Source: Pseudomonadota bacterium
Lineage (GTDB): Bacteria > Pseudomonadota > Gammaproteobacteria > Steroidobacterales > Woeseiaceae
Length of the DNA stretch: 39,960 nucleotides
Direction: 5' to 3'
Assembly: GCA_022574185.1 (NCBI GenBank)
Contig: JACZSM010000023.1
Coordinates: 1-39,960 of the forward strand
Shown here: positions 36,028 to 39,960 of the stretch, piece after piece
How the letters are laid out: every line of letters starts with the position of its first letter
How positions within the stretch are numbered: the stretch's first letter is position 1
Made by a program: the position numbers and the translations under genes
The notes under the pieces: generated by a model
Database searches by the model: none
What the model was told of the DNA's origin: nothing
What the model saw: only the letters and a program-made list of their open reading frames with translations

Positions 36028-37233
36028 GTGAACATCAAGATCATGATCATCGACGGTCAGGCCGATTTTCGCAGCTTGTTGATGCACCATGTCACCACGC
36101 ATTGGCCCGATGCCGTCCTGTCGGCTTACGATCCGACGGCAGCTGGGCATCTGCCCGTTGAGTTCTCGGGCGCCGGCAATGACATCATCCTGTTGGGCAA
36201 CGAACTGGGCGATCGCAATGGCATTGAAGTGCTCAAGCAATTCATCAAGGTTCCCGGTTTCCCGGCGGTTGTTTATTTCGGCACGCAAGATGACAAGCAG
36301 GCAGTTGCCAAAGCCGGGGCTGACGGATTCTTTGTCCGCGATGACATCAGCCATGATGCGTTGACGGTACGATTAAGCAATATCCTGTCGTCGCAACGGC
36401 GTTTGGTGTCGACCGCTTCGTTGTTCGTTGGTGATTTGAAAGCCGGCATTCAGCCGTTGATTCGCGGCTATCGCTTCGTAAGGAAACTTGGCGCCACGAT
36501 GCATTCAGCCGTTTATCTTGGCGAGAAAAAGTCTTCCGGCCAATTGCTTGTACTCAAAGTGCTGCAACAGGTACCCGATGCACAAGACAGCGTCGGAGCA
36601 TTTGACCGATTCTTGCAGGAGTACGAACTCATTGCCGAGATCGAGCACCCGAATATCGTCAAAATTTACGATCTCGGCGTCGGCGACGAGCATGCTCACA
36701 TTGCAATGGAATACATTGATGGCGGCGATCTCAAACAAAGGATCAGTGGCGGCATCAACGAGCCTGACGCAGTCAGGTACCTGCGGCAGATTGCCAGCGC
36801 GCTCGCGAAAATTCACGACGTCGGCATCCTGCATCGTGATCTGAAGCCGGGCAATATCATGCTGCGCAATGACGATACGATTGCGCTGATCGATTTTGGT
36901 CTCGCAAAGCGAATGCGGCAAGAGATGGAAATTACCGACAGTGGTGAGATCTTCGGCACGCCGTATTACATGAGCCCGGAGCAGGGGCATGCGGAAGGCA
37001 TTGATCAGCGCAGCGACATTTACAGTCTGGGCGTGATTTTTTATGAAATGCTGACTGGCAAGAAACCGTTTCGAGCAGATTCGGCCATGGCGATTATTTA
37101 CATGCACGCACAAGCTCCTGTGCCGCTGTTGCCGACACCAGTAGCAAGCTACCAGGCGCTATTGAATATGATGTTGGCCAAACAACCCGGCGATCGACTG
37201 CGTTCGGCCGCGGAGATTGAAGAATGGTTGTAG
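36028..37233 (+). CDS. Pseudo-receiver / Ser-Thr protein kinase fusion
   Basis: 401 residues from GTG 36028. Residues 1 to about 122 have a receiver-like fold (IMIIDGQADFR; final strand PAVVYFGTQDD, then GADGFFVRDD), but the phospho-acceptor Asp is replaced by G57 (DIILLGNEL), so phosphorylation is unlikely. A Hanks kinase fills about 145-401. Its glycine loop is altered (LGATMHSAVY, lacking the second Gly). It has K177 (VLKVLQ), H269-R270-D271, K273, N276 and D289-F290-G291, all catalytic residues intact. No transmembrane or sensor domain follows; the protein ends with the kinase fold. It lies 27 bases after purF and overlaps miaE by ten bases. Ligand and substrates unknown. Confidence 0.88.
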   Translation: MNIKIMIIDGQADFRSLLMHHVTTHWPDAVLSAYDPTAAGHLPVEFSGAGNDIILLGNELGDRNGIEVLKQFIKVPGFPAVVYFGTQDDKQAVAKAGADGFFVRDDISHDALTVRLSNILSSQRRLVSTASLFVGDLKAGIQPLIRGYRFVRKLGATMHSAVYLGEKKSSGQLLVLKVLQQVPDAQDSVGAFDRFLQEYELIAEIEHPNIVKIYDLGVGDEHAHIAMEYIDGGDLKQRISGGINEPDAVRYLRQIASALAKIHDVGILHRDLKPGNIMLRNDDTIALIDFGLAKRMRQEMEITDSGEIFGTPYYMSPEQGHAEGIDQRSDIYSLGVIFYEMLTGKKPFRADSAMAIIYMHAQAPVPLLPTPVASYQALLNMMLAKQPGDRLRSAAEIEEWL

Positions 37234-37850
37234 TGCCGGCGGCAATTTTGAATTTTTTCGAGGTAGCAACCCCGGTGCAGTGGCTCGAGGAAGCGTGCGC
37301 CCGGCTACCCGAACTGCTGCTGGATCATGCGAACTGCGAGCTCAAAGCCGCCTCCACGGCGCTTGGCTTCTTGTACCGTTACCCGGAGCGGGCCAGGTTG
37401 GTGCAGCGTATGTCGCGGCTCGCGCGGGAGGAATTGCGGCACTTCGAGCAGGTGCGGGCAATCATGGAGGATATGCGAGTGCCGTTCGAACGTCATGCGG
37501 CATCGCGCTACGCGGGCGGTTTACGTGCCGCAGTGCGACACGATGAGCCGCAGAAACTTCTGGACAAGCTCCTGATAGGTGCGCTGATCGAGGCGCGTTC
37601 GTGCGAACGCTTCGCCGCCCTTGCCCCGCGCCTCCCGGAAAAACTTGGCAGGTTTTACGCCGGCTTGCTGAAGTCAGAAGCTCGCCACTTCGAACATTAC
37701 CTGGCACTCGCAAAATCTGAAACCAGCATTGATGCGGCCGAGATCGGGGCACGTCTCGCTGAACTCAAAGTGCTCGAGGCTGAACTCATCGCAGGCCCCG
37801 ATGCGCATTTCGGCTTTCACTCTGGAATTCCCAGCCAGTCAATTCCTTAA
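37224..37850 (+). CDS. miaE: tRNA-(ms2io6A)-hydroxylase
   Basis: Diiron oxygenase that hydroxylates the isopentenyl group of ms2i6A37 in tRNAs. 208 residues in a ferritin-like four-helix fold. Iron ligands can be read from HANCELKAAS (E39), EELRHFEQV (E69/E70 and H73), LIEARSCERF and LKSEARHFEHY. The C-terminal motif HFGFHSGIP is typical of MiaE. The ATG at 37224 lies inside the kinase end, giving a ten-base overlap. The convergent lpxH ends 34 bases later. Confidence 0.93.
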   Translation: MVVVPAAILNFFEVATPVQWLEEACARLPELLLDHANCELKAASTALGFLYRYPERARLVQRMSRLAREELRHFEQVRAIMEDMRVPFERHAASRYAGGLRAAVRHDEPQKLLDKLLIGALIEARSCERFAALAPRLPEKLGRFYAGLLKSEARHFEHYLALAKSETSIDAAEIGARLAELKVLEAELIAGPDAHFGFHSGIPSQSIP

Positions 37851-37884
37851 CCGATCTTGCCTGCCATCGGCTGAAACTTCCTGG

Positions 37885-38607
37885 CTAACGCGGCAAAACC
37901 TCCAATTTCGGTCCGCGAAGGTCCCACCTGACGACACTGCCTTGCTTGTGCCAGTCGCCGAGTACGACACGCTTCGCCTTGCGATTGCCCAGGTCGACAT
38001 CGTGCACGGCAGGCCGATGCGTATGACCGTGCAAAAGCACATCGACGCCGTATTTCGACATGATCTTTTTAACCTCGTCCTCGTTGACGTCCATGATGTT
38101 CATGTCGAGGTTGATCGTGCGCTCGAGACTCTGCCGCCGGGCTTCTTCGGCCATGCGTAGTCGCTCTTTGAGTGGTTTGGCGAGCATCGACGCCTGCCAG
38201 TCGGGATCGCGGGTCATCTTGCGGATCTTTTGGTACTGCACATCGTCCGTGCACATCACGTCGCCATGGCATAACAACGCCTTCTCGCCGTACATGTTGA
38301 TTGCATAGGGTTCGGCAAGAATGATCACGCCGGTCTCATTGGCGAATTGTTTGCCGATCATGAAATCGCGGTTGCCGTGCATGAAATAGACGGGGACACC
38401 GCTATCAAAAAGTTGGCGCATCGCCCTCTTGATCACGAAGTAATAATTATTCTGATCATCGTCGCCAACCCAGGCCTCAAACAGGTCACCGAGAATGTAT
38501 AGCGCTTCTGCCTCGCTGGCATCGTCTTCGAGAAATTTTATAAATTGATCACCGATGTCCGGACGTTCGGCCTCGAGATGCAGATCAGAGATGAATAACG
38601 TCGTCAT
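37885..38607 (-). CDS. lpxH: UDP-2,3-diacylglucosamine hydrolase
   Basis: Peripheral inner-membrane enzyme of lipid A synthesis, cutting UDP-diacylglucosamine to lipid X and UMP. 240 residues from ATG 38607, the same as E. coli LpxH. Metallophosphoesterase motifs: ISDLHLEAERP at the start, LGDLFEAWVGDDD near 43, HGNRDFMIG near 79, CHGDVMCTDD near 112 and LLHGHTHRPAVHD near 192. It follows the cyclophilin gene by five bases on the same strand. Confidence 0.97.
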   Translation of the reverse strand: MTTLFISDLHLEAERPDIGDQFIKFLEDDASEAEALYILGDLFEAWVGDDDQNNYYFVIKRAMRQLFDSGVPVYFMHGNRDFMIGKQFANETGVIILAEPYAINMYGEKALLCHGDVMCTDDVQYQKIRKMTRDPDWQASMLAKPLKERLRMAEEARRQSLERTINLDMNIMDVNEDEVKKIMSKYGVDVLLHGHTHRPAVHDVDLGNRKAKRVVLGDWHKQGSVVRWDLRGPKLEVLPR

Positions 38608-38612
38608 CAACG

Positions 38613-39200
38613 CTATTCGAATGTGTAACGGGATATTTTCTTGATAACGATCGGCACGATGGGCACGTCCGACTGGAACGGTCCCTGCGGACCGGTCTTT
38701 ACGGCAACGATCTTGTCGACCACATCCATGCCTTCGATCACCTGGCCGAATACGGTATAGCCCCATCTCCCGGCGGCGGAAGATTTATGCGGATCGAGGC
38801 TATCGTTATCGGCGACGTTGATGAAGAACTGCGCATTTGCTGAATGCGGATCGCTGGTGCGGGCCATTGCGATAGTGCCACGGGCATTGCTCAGTCCGTT
38901 GCCGGACTCGTTGGGAATCGCGGCCTCCGTTTCCTTGCGTTTGAGGTCTGGCGTATGCGCGCCTGCCTGAGCCATGAATCCGGGGATGACGCGGTGAAAG
39001 ATAGTGCCGTCGTAATAGCCGCTGTCGACGAGTTCGAGAATGTGCGCGACCGTGAGTGGTGCTTGCTTGCGATCGAGCTCGACAACGATGCTGCCCTCGG
39101 TCGTCTCAATCTTGATATACGGATGTGCGGGGACACCGTCGGCGGCCAGCGTGAGCGCTCCGGACAGCAAGACGAACAGGGCGATCAGGGTGTTTTTCAT
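38613..39200 (-). CDS. ppiA: Exported cyclophilin-type peptidyl-prolyl isomerase, PpiA-like
   Basis: 195 residues from ATG 39200. Residues 1-20 (MKNTLIALFVLLSGALTLAA) form a Sec signal peptide. The cyclophilin core has TIFHRVIPGFMAQAG, GTIAMARTSDPHSANAQFFINVAD and YTVFGQVIEGMDVVDKI, with the catalytic Arg in FHRV and the Gln/Phe core residues. The extended C-terminus (GPFQSDVPIVPIVI) resembles periplasmic PpiA. The neighbouring lpxH is usually next to cytoplasmic ppiB, so location and sequence class differ. Periplasmic proline isomerisation is the likely role. Confidence 0.9.
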   Translation of the reverse strand: MKNTLIALFVLLSGALTLAADGVPAHPYIKIETTEGSIVVELDRKQAPLTVAHILELVDSGYYDGTIFHRVIPGFMAQAGAHTPDLKRKETEAAIPNESGNGLSNARGTIAMARTSDPHSANAQFFINVADNDSLDPHKSSAAGRWGYTVFGQVIEGMDVVDKIVAVKTGPQGPFQSDVPIVPIVIKKISRYTFE

Positions 39201-39261
39201 GGCGGCCTCAAGCAATGTGGATTTATTCCGCCAATCACGATACCAGAACTGCCGGGACCAA

Positions 39262-39308
39262 TGTAGGAGCCCGCTGCCGTCAAGCGCGGATCGAGACATG
39301 CGGGCGAT
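39262..39308. repeat. REP-like element, decayed copy
   Basis: TGTAGGAGCCCGCTGCCG starting at 39262 repeats the head of the element at 10069 nearly base for base. GCGGGCGA at 39300-39307 matches its tail, but the middle is expanded (AAGCGCGGATCGAGACA). It lies in the 137-base gap between the cyclophilin and HNH genes. Confidence 0.6.
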
Positions 39309-39337
39309 TATCACCTGACCCCCTGACTTTTCCGTTG

Positions 39338-39960
39338 CTAATTAAAAAGACTGCCGACCGCGAGATCCCAATCCATGCGATCGCCGGCATACCACTGCGC
39401 GGCAGGGGTATCAGAGTTGATGTCGTGCTCGAAGAACTCGCGATCCATCCATGCTTTGAGGTCGACATCGTCGATCGTGGGTAGTGTGGACCAGGTTGGC
39501 AGCGGCTCTCGTCGCTGATCTCTGAAAATGATCTCGCCGTCTTTGGATTTCTCGCAAGCGAACCCGCCTTCGTGCACGAGGTGATGATGGCGTCGACACA
39601 GCAACACGAGATTGTCGAGACTCGTCTCACCGCCATCGGCCCAGTGCCGGATGTGATGACCATCGACGAATCTGTCGTTCGTGCAGCCCGGGAAACGGCA
39701 TCCCTTGTCGCGAAAACGTAATGCGCGGTGCAATGCCGGTGGAATGGAGCGTGTTTTGCGTCCAATGGAGAGCGGTTCGCCGTTTGCGGCCTCTTTGATG
39801 CTCAGGATGGAACAATCACAGGCAATTCGCCTCGATGTTTCCGCGGACATGCTTATCCGGTTGAGTTCGGGACCCACTATATCTTGTGTTGAGTGCGAAC
39901 CATCAATGTGAGCGCACGCAAGAACGCCGGCCCACGCCAAAAACGGCGATTGAAGCGGAA
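39338..39960 (-). CDS. DUF222/13E12-type HNH endonuclease, C-terminal part (5' end outside window)
   Basis: The frame is open to the right edge, so the N-terminal DUF222 part is missing. Visible are a segment typical of this family (SAETSRRIACDCSI, GEPLSIGRKTRSIPPALHRALRFRDKGC) and a full HNH domain: GCRFPGCTNDRFVDGHHIRHWADGGETSLDNLVLLCRRHH. The cysteines of CRFPGC and LLCRRHH bind structural zinc, and HH/N/H supply the catalytic metal site. Such genes are often multi-copy and linked to mobile or REP-rich DNA. Their role is unknown; no intein or intron is visible. Confidence 0.88.
   Translation of the reverse strand, partial: PLQSPFLAWAGVLACAHIDGSHSTQDIVGPELNRISMSAETSRRIACDCSILSIKEAANGEPLSIGRKTRSIPPALHRALRFRDKGCRFPGCTNDRFVDGHHIRHWADGGETSLDNLVLLCRRHHHLVHEGGFACEKSKDGEIIFRDQRREPLPTWSTLPTIDDVDLKAWMDREFFEHDINSDTPAAQWYAGDRMDWDLAVGSLFN

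Overview
The window is a stretch of chromosome from a gammaproteobacterium of moderate GC content (roughly 55-58% by eye). Gene content and order are those of a free-living gammaproteobacterium: glyA-nrdR-rib-nusB-thiL-pgpA, parE-parC, prmB-aroC-asd-fimV-truA-accD-folC-dedD-cvpA-purF (close to the Pseudomonas order), epmA next to psd, and lpxH next to a cyclophilin gene. The exact order cannot be fixed from sequence alone. Woeseia-, Steroidobacter- or Chromatiales-like lineages would fit, but that is inference. Nearly all DNA is coding.

Layout. At 1-305 lies the end of a ribbon-helix-helix protein and a doubtful small frame, followed by about 220 bases in which I see nothing clear. From 524 to 9968 a dense + strand run holds a class I histone-deacetylase-like amidohydrolase, glyA, nrdR, the riboflavin genes ribD-ribE-ribB(A)-ribH, nusB, thiL and pgpA. 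It ends with a Hanks-type kinase fused to a cyclic-nucleotide-binding domain. At 9970-10400 there are REP-like palindromes and an isolated xseB on the - strand. An orphan outer-membrane barrel (10609) and the topoisomerase IV pair parE-parC follow. On the - strand, 15627-20037 holds a short FimV-like protein and a FimX-like REC-PAS-degenerate GGDEF-degenerate EAL protein, with a perfect CRP/Vfr-type palindrome between them. efp (+) then meets a - strand operon, sco-PCuAC-psd-epmA, tail to tail. From 23761 to 37850 the + strand carries prmB-aroC-asd-fimV-truA-accD-folC-dedD-cvpA-purF, a pseudo-receiver/Ser-Thr kinase and miaE. The - strand end holds lpxH, an exported cyclophilin, another REP copy and a truncated DUF222-HNH protein.

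How the genes work together. The first block makes flavin precursors and thiamine diphosphate, controls transcription (NusB, NrdR) and supplies one-carbon units (GlyA). EpmA is the enzyme that beta-lysylates EF-P, and its gene overlaps efp tail to tail. SCO and PCuAC are copper-delivery proteins for cytochrome oxidase. Two FimV-family proteins and a FimX-like protein point to type IV pili or polar localisation controlled by c-di-GMP, with a possible cAMP input through the CRP-type site.

The least ordinary parts are the FimX/FimV pair with its regulatory spacer, two unusual Ser/Thr kinases appended to housekeeping operons, a RibBA whose GTP cyclohydrolase half has lost its zinc ligands, and two separate families of dispersed palindromes. 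I found no CRISPR array, rRNA, tRNA or complete mobile element.
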